64,000 bases of DNA, taken from contig NZ_BMMP01000003.1 of NCBI RefSeq assembly GCF_014645895.1, forward strand, positions 413,949 through 477,948. The letters run 5' to 3'. Positions 46,786-57,385 of the stretch are shown here, in pieces (the stretch's first letter is position 1; the number at the start of each line of letters is the position of its first letter). The DNA is from Streptomyces daqingensis. Lineage in GTDB: Bacteria > Actinomycetota > Actinomycetes > Streptomycetales > Streptomycetaceae. The notes under the pieces are model-generated. The model was not told where the DNA came from, made no database searches, and saw only the letters and a list, made by a program, of their open reading frames with translations. The translations under genes and the position numbers were made by a program.

Positions 46786-49008
46786 TCAGCGGCGCACGTA
46801 GCGTTCGGCGACCACGGAGGGGAACTCCACCGGCGCGCCGTGCTCGAGCGACCGCGCGAGACGCAGGTACTGCGCGTGCGTCCACGCCAGAGGAGTCGCC
46901 GAGGCGGTGGCTGTGCCCGGCTTCTCGCGGGGAACCGGAGGCCGCTCGTCCCAGACCTGCTCCGGAAGCGTCAGCGTCTCGCTCGCGGTGCGGGCCATGT
47001 CGCGCAGCCTGCCCGCCGCCGATCGCCGGTCCCCGCGGAGCAGTTCGTACTCTCCGCGCTCACCGGCGAAGATCGGCCACAGCCGGCCGTGCGTGGTCTT
47101 CACCTCAGGGCGGTTGACGGTCCACTGCTCGCCGTTCGGCTGCTCGCCGTAGCCGTCGCCGGTGTAGCGGTACCAGTGGCGGCCCGAGGGCGTGTCGACG
47201 GCGATCTTGCGGTCGACGACGTCGAGGGAGTTGAGGACCACCGGGTCGTCGGCGGCCTTGACTCCCAGCCGGACGAGCTCCAGGAAGCCGGCGTCCACGA
47301 CGGTGCGCTGGTCGACGGGGGTCTCGCTGTTGTTGCCGAGCTCGTACTTCTTGCCGGAGTTCGGCTTCCCGTTCTTCGTCAGCCGCAGGTAGTAGGGCTC
47401 GTCCGAGTCGGGGCCGTTGGTGGTGACGGTCCACTTCTCGACCGACTCCTGCCACTTGTCGGCGGCCTCTAGGTACTTGGCGACCTTGGAGCCCTGGCCG
47501 CCGCGGTCCAGCAGGTCCGCGAGGCAGACCAGCCCGGCGATCACGGAGGCGATCGTCGCGGGCGAGTAGCCCGACTGCTCCTCCCAGCGCTCCTGCTGGG
47601 TGTAGGGCGCCTTGTAGCCCTCCTCGCTTTCGTATCCGAGGATGAAGTCCGCAGCCCGCTCCAGCTGTTCGAGCGTGCTGTCGTCGTGGCGGTCAAGCAG
47701 CCAGGCCAGCAGCATCGGCGCGGCCGTCTCGTCGAGCTGGATGTTCGTCCAGAAGGGCTCGCCGTCGACCTTGCAGTTCTGCGGCCAGTGCCCGTCGGGA
47801 AGCTGGGTCCGGAGCATGTAGTCCAGTGCGCGGCCGGCCGCCGCGCGGTCGCCCGCGGCGAGGAGCCCGGTGCCTATCTGGTACTGGTCGCGCGGCCAGA
47901 CGAGGTGGTAGGGGCCCGTCTCCGGGACCACGTGGCGGGAGCCGAAGTCCCAGGGCATGGAGGGAGAGGCGATGAACGCGCCGGGGTTCTTCTTGTCCTC
48001 GCTCGCCGCCAGCGTCACCACGGACGCCGTGTAGAGCGCGCGGTCCCCCGGAGTGCGCAGGCACGCGGGCGGCTGCGGGAGGGTCGCGAGGTAGGCGGTC
48101 CACCCGGCGTCGTACGAATGTGCGGAGGCGTGGAACCCGGACCGCAGCGAACGGCGGGCCGTCTTCACCGCGTCGTCGGCGCGCTTGCCGAAACCCAGCA
48201 CCACGGTCTGCCGGGTGCGGGAGCGGCCGTCCATCCTCAGCCGTCCCAGCTGGACGATGTTGCCGGGTCCCGCGGTGGCGTAGTGGTTCTTCAACCGGCC
48301 GTCGTTCTCGGAGAGTTCGGTCCAGCCGTCGTTCACGCCGAGATAGCCCACGGTCGACTCGGCGAAGCCGTCCTCTGCCAGCAGCGCGCTCGCGGCGTTC
48401 TTGTCCCGGGCGACGAGTGCGCCGTCCTGCGGGTACGCCTCGTCGTCGTTGCCGTCACCGGAGAGCGCGGGGTCGTGGAGCACGTAGACCTGCAGCGGCG
48501 TGCCGTTCTGGGACCGGACCTCGACGTCGATGACGACGCTGGAGCGCTCCGGGTCCGTGACGTAGTGCGTCACGGCGCACCAGCCCTCGCCCTGACTCGT
48601 CTGCCGGTACCGGGGGGCGCCGCCGTGGCCGACCAGCTCGGTACGCGTGTCCGCCTGCCCGACCCGCTGGACGAACGTCCTGCCGTCGGTGACGACGAGC
48701 TCCGTGTGGCGGCTGGCGGGCGTGCTGAGGTCGGGGTAGTAGGTCTCGCTCATCCTGCCGCCCTGCAGGGTGAACCACGCGAGGCTGCGCTCTCCGCGGG
48801 CGGTGCCGAACCCGACCTTGTCCGCCGGGTCGAAGCGCGCGTCCTTGCCCGGACCTCCCGGTGCTTCCCCTGCCGCTGTTGCCGCGCCGCTGCGCGTACC
48901 GGACTGCCCGGCTGCCGAGGCGGTGCCGGCCAGCGGCACGGGGGCGGCGATGGCCGACGCCCCCACGAGTGCGGCTCGGAGGAAGTTCCGGCGGGAGTTC
49001 GTAGACAC
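46786..49008 (-). CDS. Tat-exported GH15 glucoamylase-like glycoside hydrolase
   Basis: 740 residues. A Tat leader (SRRNFLRAALVGASAIAAP) with twin arginine. A beta-sandwich domain (about 65-315) leads into an (alpha/alpha)6 catalytic barrel (about 330-730) with GPYHLVWPRDQYQIGTGLLAAGD and DGHWPQNCKVDGEPFWTNIQLDETAAPML, matching GH15 glucoamylase/glucodextranase; the glutamate in QLDETA and a second one nearby are catalytic candidates. It would release glucose from alpha-glucans outside the cell. A GTG at 49008 has GGAGG just upstream. Confidence 0.9.
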   Translation of the reverse strand: MSTNSRRNFLRAALVGASAIAAPVPLAGTASAAGQSGTRSGAATAAGEAPGGPGKDARFDPADKVGFGTARGERSLAWFTLQGGRMSETYYPDLSTPASRHTELVVTDGRTFVQRVGQADTRTELVGHGGAPRYRQTSQGEGWCAVTHYVTDPERSSVVIDVEVRSQNGTPLQVYVLHDPALSGDGNDDEAYPQDGALVARDKNAASALLAEDGFAESTVGYLGVNDGWTELSENDGRLKNHYATAGPGNIVQLGRLRMDGRSRTRQTVVLGFGKRADDAVKTARRSLRSGFHASAHSYDAGWTAYLATLPQPPACLRTPGDRALYTASVVTLAASEDKKNPGAFIASPSMPWDFGSRHVVPETGPYHLVWPRDQYQIGTGLLAAGDRAAAGRALDYMLRTQLPDGHWPQNCKVDGEPFWTNIQLDETAAPMLLAWLLDRHDDSTLEQLERAADFILGYESEEGYKAPYTQQERWEEQSGYSPATIASVIAGLVCLADLLDRGGQGSKVAKYLEAADKWQESVEKWTVTTNGPDSDEPYYLRLTKNGKPNSGKKYELGNNSETPVDQRTVVDAGFLELVRLGVKAADDPVVLNSLDVVDRKIAVDTPSGRHWYRYTGDGYGEQPNGEQWTVNRPEVKTTHGRLWPIFAGERGEYELLRGDRRSAAGRLRDMARTASETLTLPEQVWDERPPVPREKPGTATASATPLAWTHAQYLRLARSLEHGAPVEFPSVVAERYVRR

Positions 49009-49638
49009 GCGTCCTCCAGGTGAGGCGTGAAGTCGGGCCCCCACAAGGCCCGTTCAGATGTGTTCACCATGTGAAGGCGTCCGTCCTGACGGCCTCCGCA
49101 TGAGTGAGCGAAAGCCTTACCTCGGAAGACCTCTGCGTCAAGAGAGCCTGGTGTGACTCCAAACTATGAACGCGGAAGCGGAATTTGAGAGGAGTGCACG
49201 GCATGTCCCGCTTACCGGCGGGCAGTCAGGGGACCGCTGCGCAGGCGTCTGGCTGCCCCGCCGATCCACGCTGCGGCGGTACGGCTCCACGTCGGCGCAC
49301 AGCTGCCGGCGGCGTACCGCGGCAAACCCGCCGGCCGCCGCACATCGCCCCCTGAGCGCTCCGCTGTCGCGGACCGCTCACCCCTTTCCCTGGCCCTCCT
49401 TCTTCGCAAGACGGCGGCGCTGCCCGGGAGTCGGACGGGCCGGGCTCCCGGTGTGTGACCGGGGACCGGGGACGCCTGGCTGCCGGCGCCGCGGGGCGGC
49501 AGGCCTCGGGTGACACCGGCGCCCTCCGCGAAGCGCTGCCATTCCGGTGCCGGCGGGGGCACGCGCCCCGGATTCCGGGTACCCGGTCCGGTACGGCCGC
49601 CGCAGGGTGCGCGCGGCCGAAGGTACCGAGGAGGACAG
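49009..49638. other. Long intergenic region
   Basis: 630 bp. The minus-strand promoter at 49113-49141 serves the glucoamylase. The rest up to 49630 shows no supportable gene; frames in it are GC-bias shadows. Confidence 0.5.
49113..49141 (-). promoter_or_regulatory. Putative glucoamylase promoter
   Basis: TTGACG (49136-49141), 17-nt spacer, AAGGCT (49113-49118) on the minus strand; leader of roughly 100 nt. Confidence 0.4.
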
Positions 49639-49971
49639 ATGACGCCGTCCACCCGCGAAAGCGCGACGAGGACGAACGGGGCGCCGCGCCCGGCTCTGAG
49701 GGAACCCGCCCCTCCCACACCCGGTCCGGGGCCGGGCCCTCCGGGTCCCGAGCCCGGACCCGCACCGGGACCGGCCCCCGCCCCCGGCCCGGATCCGGTG
49801 CCGCCGCCTCCGCCGGGGCCGGGAGGGCCCGATCCCGTACCGCCGAACCCGCAGCCCCCGACGCCGGGTCCCGAGCCCGGTCCGGCTCCCGACCCGGCTC
49901 CCGGCAGCGGGGCCGGGGCGAAGCGAGGCTGTCGACCCCACGCACGCCGGCTGTCCGCTCCGTCCGCCTGA
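49639..49971 (+). CDS. Small PGP-repeat (proline/glycine) protein
   Basis: 110 residues. The middle 65 residues are almost only Pro, Gly, Ala, Glu and Asp in PGPGP, PEPGPAP and PNPQPP repeats, a stiff extended linker-like chain; the ends are basic (TPSTRESATRTNGAPRPAL; AKRGCRPHARRLSAPSA). No signal peptide or membrane span. The ATG at 49639 has GAGGAGG 4 nt upstream, a strong site that is the main reason to call it real. Codon third positions are GC-rich in this frame but also in others. Function unknown; it is convergent with dnaK. Confidence 0.5.
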   Translation: MTPSTRESATRTNGAPRPALREPAPPTPGPGPGPPGPEPGPAPGPAPAPGPDPVPPPPPGPGGPDPVPPNPQPPTPGPEPGPAPDPAPGSGAGAKRGCRPHARRLSAPSA

Positions 49972-50023
49972 GGCGCCGGCCCCCTTTCCGGGTGAGCCGC
50001 CGTCAAGGTTCTCGACGCACGCC

Positions 50024-50058
50024 GAGCGCCGGGCACTCGGGGCGAGTGCCCGGCGCTC
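50024..50058. terminator. Bidirectional terminator hairpin
   Basis: GAGCGCCGGGCACTC (50024-50038), loop GGGGC, GAGTGCCCGGCGCTC (50044-50058): a 15-bp perfect stem between the convergent PGP-repeat gene and dnaK. Confidence 0.85.
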
Positions 50059-50089
50059 CGGCCTTTGCCCGACGACCTGGGGCGGACGG

Positions 50090-51994
<1,905 letters not shown>

Positions 51995-52136
51995 CTCGAC
52001 TCACCTCTCCTACGCCGTCACCGTCGCGAAAATCGGCGAGCGGCCCCGGAGCAGCAGGCGAACGGGCCATGGCCGGTACCGGGACCGGTCTGCCGCGCCC
52101 CACTGCCGCAAGGCCGCGGCGAATGCCTACACTTCC

Positions 52137-52166
52137 TGCATAAAAGTTGAGCCAGGCAGTGTCAAG
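52137..52166 (-). promoter_or_regulatory. dnaK promoter with HAIR-like operator
   Basis: On the minus strand TTGACA (52160-52165), a 17-nt spacer and TATGCA (52137-52142) form a near-consensus vegetative promoter. CTTGACA-N7-GCTCAAC (52146-52166) lies over it; it matches the HspR box CTTGAGT-N7-ACTCAAG at 10 of 14 positions, including the exact 7-nt gap. Leader about 135 nt. Confidence 0.6.
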
Positions 52167-52274
52167 GGCTGCCGGGGGTCGGTTTCGCGACGGCCGGCCC
52201 TCGGACTGCGGACGCGCGGCGCCTGCGCGGGAGGCACACACCGGACGCGGCAGTGGGGCGCCGGCCTTCAGGCG

Positions 52275-53786
52275 TCAGCCGCCGACCCGGGCGACCAGCA
52301 CGCAGGCGTCGTCCCGGCCCTCGCGGTCGCCGAACTCCTCGACGACGGCGCGAACGCACTCCTGAGCCGTACGCGCCGCGGCGAACCGGCCGGCGAGAGC
52401 CAGCAGCCGCTGTGAGCCGCCGTCCTGCACGTGCCCGCCGGGCAGCAGGGGATCGAGGCCCGTCCCGGAGGGCGCGTCGCCGTACGAGGTGAGTCCGTCG
52501 GTGTGCAGGACGAGCAGGTCGCCCGCCTCCAGCACCTCGGTGCGCTGCCCGTACGCGGCGCCCGGGGCCGCGCCCAGCAGCACGCCCTCCGGCGGCCGCA
52601 GCACCCGCCCCTCGCCCCCGCGGAAGAGCAGCGGTGCGGGATGCCCGGCCTGCGACCACGTCAGGGTGCGGTCCGCGGGCCGGTAGCGGCAGCACACCGC
52701 GCTGCCCAGGGCCGGCTGTGCGGCGGAGTCGAGGAGCTGGTTCAGGTGACCCATCAGCGCCCCCGGCTCGACGCCCGCCACCGCCATGCCGCGGACCGCG
52801 CCCAGCAGCATGGCCATCCCCGACGTCGCCGCGACTCCGTGGCCGGTCAGATCGCCCGCGGACAGCAGCGTGGCGCCGTCGGGCAGTTCGAGTGCGTCGT
52901 ACCAGTCGCCCCCGATGAGGGTGCTCGTCGCCGAGGGGAGGTAGTGCGAGGCGATGTCGAGGGAGCCGTCGGAGCGGGAGAAGCGCCGGGAGCCCCTCCA
53001 CTGCGGCAGCACCGACTCCTGCAGTTCGACGGCGATGCGCCGCTCGGCCTGCGCCGCGTGCTGCTCGTGCCGCACCGTCTCGCGCGACTCGAGGACGGCC
53101 AGCTCGCTCCGGCGCAGCTCGCTGACGTCCCGGACGACCGCCCACATGGCCGCGGTGCCGCCGTGGTCGTCGAGGACGGGCTCCCCGAGGAGATGCAGCG
53201 TGCGTACGGCGCCGTCCGGCCGCATGATGCGGAACTCGCGGTCGATGGGGCGGCTGTCCACGAGGCAGTCCGTCACCGCCGCGGCGAGCAGCGGCTGGTC
53301 GTCCGGCAGCACCCACGAGGGAAGCTCGTCCAGGGAGAGCGGGCCCTCGGACGGTGCGCGCCCGAAGATGGCGTACAGCTCCGCGGACCAGGAGACGTCG
53401 TCGGTCAGAAGGTTCCACTCGGCGCTGCCGGACCGCGCCGGTAACCGGTCTCCGGGAGGCGCCTGACCTGCGGCTGCGAGACCCTCCGCCGCCCCGCCGT
53501 CCGCGCCGTGCCACTCCGGGGCGTCCGCGCCCGCTGCCGGGGCGCCCGCGCGGAGCTGGCCCAAGTGCTCGCCCAGGCCGTCCAGGTGGCGGGCGGCGAG
53601 ATCGCACAGCGCCCGCTTCCACCGCGATGTGGGGTCGCCCGCCTCTTCCCCGCCCGCGCCCGCCGCGCTCGAGCGGACTGCGTCGATCCCGCCGCGCAGT
53701 CGGCGCGCCTGCGTGATGAGCGAGTCCAGCGTGCCGCGCTCGGGCGGCTGGGACGCCGGGCGGTCCGCATCGAGGTGGGAGGGCAT
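52275..53786 (-). CDS. PAS-PP2C (SpoIIE-type) serine phosphatase with TTA codon
   Basis: 503 residues. An N-terminal helical stretch (about 10-80), a PAS domain (about 122-235: WNLLTDDVSWSAELYAIFGR, REFRIMRPDGAVRTLHLLGEPV) and a SpoIIE-type PP2C domain (about 285-500: IGGDWYDALELPDG, GDLTGHGVAATSGMAMLLGAVRG, LVLHTDGLTSY, RDDACVLVARV) with the metal aspartates. Such proteins dephosphorylate anti-sigma-factor antagonists. An in-frame TTA at 53442-53444 (codon 115) links expression to bldA. The ATG at 53786 has GGAGAG upstream. Substrate unknown. Confidence 0.92.
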   Translation of the reverse strand: MPSHLDADRPASQPPERGTLDSLITQARRLRGGIDAVRSSAAGAGGEEAGDPTSRWKRALCDLAARHLDGLGEHLGQLRAGAPAAGADAPEWHGADGGAAEGLAAAGQAPPGDRLPARSGSAEWNLLTDDVSWSAELYAIFGRAPSEGPLSLDELPSWVLPDDQPLLAAAVTDCLVDSRPIDREFRIMRPDGAVRTLHLLGEPVLDDHGGTAAMWAVVRDVSELRRSELAVLESRETVRHEQHAAQAERRIAVELQESVLPQWRGSRRFSRSDGSLDIASHYLPSATSTLIGGDWYDALELPDGATLLSAGDLTGHGVAATSGMAMLLGAVRGMAVAGVEPGALMGHLNQLLDSAAQPALGSAVCCRYRPADRTLTWSQAGHPAPLLFRGGEGRVLRPPEGVLLGAAPGAAYGQRTEVLEAGDLLVLHTDGLTSYGDAPSGTGLDPLLPGGHVQDGGSQRLLALAGRFAAARTAQECVRAVVEEFGDREGRDDACVLVARVGG

Positions 53787-54094
53787 GCGTTCTCTCCGAT
53801 ACGGGATGAGGGCTCGGTTACGACTGTTGCACAGGCTGCGACCGGCCGTAAGTGGTTTTGCCATACCCGATCCGGTGGTGCTGCGGGCATTTGTCCGCGG
53901 CCCGGGGCCGGTTGGAGCCGGGGAAGGGTCCTCGGCGCGTCGCGGAAGGGCTGATTCCCGGTAGGCTCCCGACGCCGGACACGCGCGTTCCGCACCGCCG
54001 GGAAACCCAGGAGTAGAACCGCGTGCAACGGCAAGGATGCTGGTCAACGGAAATCCCGTTGCCAGTCGGAGACCCCGCACCGGATGCTGACCTC
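53787..54094. other. Divergent intergenic region
   Basis: 308 bp; TAGGCT at 53962-53967 is a possible rightward -10. An in-frame GTG at 54023 with AGGAG upstream is an alternative start for the HEAT-repeat gene. Confidence 0.4.
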
Positions 54095-55555
54095 ATGTTC
54101 GTCGAGCCCGTCGATTCAGACATAGCGCCCAGCGGTACGCTGCTCGGCCTCCTGCAGCGAGGCCGCGGCGACGGCACGCTGCACGCCTTGGCGGCGCCGC
54201 GTGCCGAAGCCCTTGCCGCGCTCAGGCAGTGCGTACTCAACGACCCACGCCGCGACTGGCAGATCGAACACCGCTCCCTGTACTACGCGCGTCTGCACAT
54301 GGAGCTGGACGCCGCCCTCGACGACATCGAGGAGCACCTCTTCCATCCGGACGACCAGCTCACCGCCGAGGACGACGCCGAAGTGCGCACGGGTCTCGCG
54401 CTGTCCGTGCTCGGCCACCTCGCCTCCTACCGGGACGGCGGCGCGCTCGAACTGCTGCGCCGCTACGCCGAGTCCGGCGCGAACTGGCAGTGGGCTCTGG
54501 ACGAACTGGCAGTGCGCGACGACGACGAGGCGCTCCGCGCGCTCGGCCCGGCCGTCCTCGCTCGCTTCCCGGAGGACCGCCGGGGAGACGTGGCGCTGGC
54601 CGCCGCGGCCCGCAACGCCTTCGAACCTCGCCCCTGGCGGCTGTGGGCGGAGGACTCCGCACGTCCCGGCCAGGGCGAGCGGCTGCTGCGCGTGCGCGAA
54701 CACGGCTCCTTCGACCGCTGGCAGCGGCAGCTGCGGGGTTCCGGCCCCCGCCCGGGCTGGAGCGTCCGCGCCGTCCTCGACTGGGCGCAGGAGGGCCACG
54801 ACCAGCATCCGCGCGTCGCACGGGAATCGGCGGCGGCCCGCTGCCTGTCGGCCGTGGCCGGCCCCGAGGACCGCGCCGAGCTGCTCGCCGCCGCCCGCGG
54901 GCCGCGCGAGGCCGCACGGGCCGCCGCGCTGCGCCACCTGGCCGAGCGGGGGGACGAAGACGCCCTCACCCTGATCGAGGAGGCCGCCGCCGACCCCGCC
55001 GCGCTGGTCTCCCAGGCCGCTCTGGCCTCCTTCGCGCGGATGCGCAGCACCGCGGCGGTCGTCCGGGCCAGGCAGTGGGCGGCCGCGCCGGAGGGGACGC
55101 TGCCCGGCGGCCTGCAGACCGCCGCCGCCGAGATGCTCGCCTGCTGCGGCGGCGCGCACGACGCCGACGCCGTGCTCCGCGCGCTGCGTCGTACCGTCCG
55201 CGACGAGGGCCCCGACAGCGGCGCGCTGTGGCCGCTGGTCGACGGAGTCGGCAGGCTGGGCGTCGACTGCGCCGCGCCCGTGCTGCGGCACGTCTACCGC
55301 GAGACCGCCTCCTCGCAGCTGCGGGGCCGTACGGCCGCCGCTCTCGCTCTCACCGACCCCTCCTTCGCGGCGGGCTTCGCCGTCGAGTGCCTGTGGGACT
55401 GCGAGGAGACCACCCGCGCCCTGGCCGCCGAGTACGCGGCGACGGGGGACGAGCGGGTCGTGGAGCGCCTGCGGCGGCTGGCCGCCGACCCCGCCGAGGA
55501 GGCGGGCGTGCAGAGCGCGGTCCGCGGCAGGCTGAGTCCTGACGCGGGACGCTGA
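54095..55555 (+). CDS. HEAT/ARM-like repeat protein
   Basis: 486 residues of repeated helical pairs about 30-35 residues long (LALSVLGHLASYRDGGALELLRRYAESG, RAAALRHLAERGDEDALTLIEEAAADP, RGRTAAALALTDPSFAAGFAVECLWD), typical of HEAT-like solenoids that bind proteins. The IAPSGTLLGLLQRGRGDGTLHALAAPRAEAL front is conserved-looking. It ends 168 bp before the first gene of the SMC-type locus on the same strand. In eukaryotes HEAT proteins bind SMC kleisins; whether this one does is unknown. The ATG at 54095 is chosen; a GTG at 54023 with AGGAG is an alternative. Confidence 0.75.
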   Translation: MFVEPVDSDIAPSGTLLGLLQRGRGDGTLHALAAPRAEALAALRQCVLNDPRRDWQIEHRSLYYARLHMELDAALDDIEEHLFHPDDQLTAEDDAEVRTGLALSVLGHLASYRDGGALELLRRYAESGANWQWALDELAVRDDDEALRALGPAVLARFPEDRRGDVALAAAARNAFEPRPWRLWAEDSARPGQGERLLRVREHGSFDRWQRQLRGSGPRPGWSVRAVLDWAQEGHDQHPRVARESAAARCLSAVAGPEDRAELLAAARGPREAARAAALRHLAERGDEDALTLIEEAAADPAALVSQAALASFARMRSTAAVVRARQWAAAPEGTLPGGLQTAAAEMLACCGGAHDADAVLRALRRTVRDEGPDSGALWPLVDGVGRLGVDCAAPVLRHVYRETASSQLRGRTAAALALTDPSFAAGFAVECLWDCEETTRALAAEYAATGDERVVERLRRLAADPAEEAGVQSAVRGRLSPDAGR

Positions 55556-55611
55556 AGGCTCAGCCCGGGGACGCGGGACGCCGAAGATCCGGCCCGGACG
55601 CGGGACGCCGA
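55542..55611. repeat. Three direct repeats across the HEAT gene stop
   Basis: ACGCGGGACGCYGA occurs at 55542, 55571 and 55598 (periods 29 and 27). The first copy contains the HEAT-gene stop codon; the others are intergenic. Confidence 0.6.
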
Positions 55612-55709
55612 GAGCGCCGCGAGTGGAGGCTTCCCGCCGGTGCGGCGGCTAGCCCGAGGGATGTAACGCCGCATCAGGGGCCGTTTCGGGCGTTGTCGGT
55701 GTGACCGCA

Positions 55710-55715
55710 TAGTGT
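55710..55715 (+). promoter_or_regulatory. -10 element of leaderless SMC-operon gene
   Basis: TAGTGT ends 7 nt before the GTG at 55723, and no Shine-Dalgarno is visible. It gives the SMC-type locus its own start independent of the HEAT gene. Confidence 0.4.
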
Positions 55716-55722
55716 GTCCGTC

Positions 55723-57234
55723 GTGACTGAGCACGCCCCGCCGATCATCCAGTCCCCGGCTCCCGGCCCCGCCGCCGACGAGGGCCTGGCACGGCGGCTG
55801 CGCGCCCTGGCCTGCACCGCTCCGCTGCACGACCTGGACGTCCGCAAGGCCAACCTCGCGGGGGAGTACAGCACTTACGCCATGGCGGAGGTCGCTCTCA
55901 GCGCCATCGACGTCGTCACCCTCCAGATGGACTTCGACACCGGAGCCGACCACGAGGACGTGGTGGCCCGGCTGCTGCCCCGCATCGCGGCCCAGGCGCC
56001 CGGCCGTCCCGGCGCGGAGCACGAGCGCGTCGCCCGCTGGGTACTGGAGAATCTGGTCAACGTGGGCAGCGTCGACCGCGGATTCCGGGCCGTCTACGGC
56101 ACGTTCGGGCCGGACGGCGCCTACGTCCGCCGCGACTACGACTTCAAGCTCATCGAGGAGGTCCCCGGCCCCGGCGGGAGCGTCTACCTCCGCACGACCG
56201 ACGAGGCGGTCAACGTCCTGGTCGGCGCCCTCGACACGGACGTGACCAGCGCCCAGATCGCCGCCGAGGTCAAGCTGGAGGTCCTCATCAGCCGCGGCCG
56301 CCTGGCGGACGCCCAACTCGCCGCCGAGCAGGCGCGCTACCGCACGGTCCAGTACGCCGAGACGCTCCGCCGCACGCTGGAGGCCACCCGGCGGGACGTA
56401 CGCGCCGTCGACTGGCTGCGCACCGTCCCGGACATGATCAGCGAGGCGCTGGAGCATGTCGCGGACCGTTACCGCCACGAGAACGCGATCCTGACCAACA
56501 TCCGCCGCGCACGCGACGAGGCGGCCTCCGAACGCGGTCCCGACCACAAGCGGCGCGCCGCCGAGCTCGTCGACATCGTGAAGGACTGCATCCGCCGCCA
56601 CACCCAGCTCCAGTCCCGGCTGCTGGCGGCCGGGCCGCTCTTCCGGGCCGAGCAGGACCGCCAGGCCTTCGCGCCGCCGGCGGCCCGCGCGGGGCTCGAC
56701 CTGTACGGGCAACTGCTCGCCCCCCTGCTGCCGCTGCCCTTGGAGCAGGCGGGCCGGGTCACCGACGCCTTCTTCGCACGGGGCGCGGGGCTGCGCACCC
56801 CCGGGGCCGTCCGCGTCGGCGATCTGATCGACCTGCTCCTCACGCCTCCCGCCCCCCGCGAGCACCTCGGTGCCGAGATGCCCGAGCCGGACCTGATCGC
56901 CACCCCCGACGACAGCAGGTTCAGCGAGGAACAGCTGGAGCGGGCCATGGAGTTGCTGGACCTGCCTGCCGACGCGCCGCGCCGCCTCTCCGGCCTCCTC
57001 GCGGAGGCGAGGCGTCAGGATCCGGAACTCCCGTACCTCGTCTCCCTGCTGGCGGTCCACGCGGCCTCGCCGCCAGTGGGCACCGCCTACCGGCAGGGCG
57101 AGCAGCGCCTCCTCTTCGCCGTTGACGACGGCGAGGAGCTGGACGACCCCGAGTTCGGCGGGGCGGACCTCATCGTCGGCACGGCCCTGCTGGACGCGGA
57201 GGGCATGGCCTCGGACCGCTCGGAGGTGGCATGA
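55723..57234 (+). CDS. MukF/JetA-like (kleisin-type) subunit of an SMC complex
   Basis: 503 residues, soluble, mostly helical. The front (about 15-110: DLDVRKANLAGEYSTYAMAEVALSAIDVVTLQMDF, AEHERVARWVLENLVN) looks like winged-helix DNA-binding or dimerisation modules of MukF; the middle (about 195-310: LADAQLAAEQARYRTVQYAETLRRTLEATRRDV) is coiled-coil; the tail is acidic (FAVDDGEELDDPEFGG). Assignment rests on position before a MukE-like and an SMC gene and on this layout; sequence similarity to characterised kleisins is weak. The GTG at 55723 is chosen over 55714 for its -10 spacing. Confidence 0.65.
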   Translation: MTEHAPPIIQSPAPGPAADEGLARRLRALACTAPLHDLDVRKANLAGEYSTYAMAEVALSAIDVVTLQMDFDTGADHEDVVARLLPRIAAQAPGRPGAEHERVARWVLENLVNVGSVDRGFRAVYGTFGPDGAYVRRDYDFKLIEEVPGPGGSVYLRTTDEAVNVLVGALDTDVTSAQIAAEVKLEVLISRGRLADAQLAAEQARYRTVQYAETLRRTLEATRRDVRAVDWLRTVPDMISEALEHVADRYRHENAILTNIRRARDEAASERGPDHKRRAAELVDIVKDCIRRHTQLQSRLLAAGPLFRAEQDRQAFAPPAARAGLDLYGQLLAPLLPLPLEQAGRVTDAFFARGAGLRTPGAVRVGDLIDLLLTPPAPREHLGAEMPEPDLIATPDDSRFSEEQLERAMELLDLPADAPRRLSGLLAEARRQDPELPYLVSLLAVHAASPPVGTAYRQGEQRLLFAVDDGEELDDPEFGGADLIVGTALLDAEGMASDRSEVA

Positions 57235-57385
57235 GGCGGCCCCGGCCCGGTCTGGCGAAGTCCCTTCGGGCGCACGCCGCTTCGGGGTACCGCGGCGGTC
57301 CGTGCGGCCTTCGCGTCCGGCCCACCCAGCGAGCAGGCCGCGGCACGGTCCGCGGCCGGAGAGATCCACGAGGAGTACCGCACCC

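Noticed and set aside
55294..57369. 691-codon minus frame opposite the kleisin-like gene
   Set aside because: No motif; gene on the other strand has winged-helix and coiled-coil pattern and continuous operon context.
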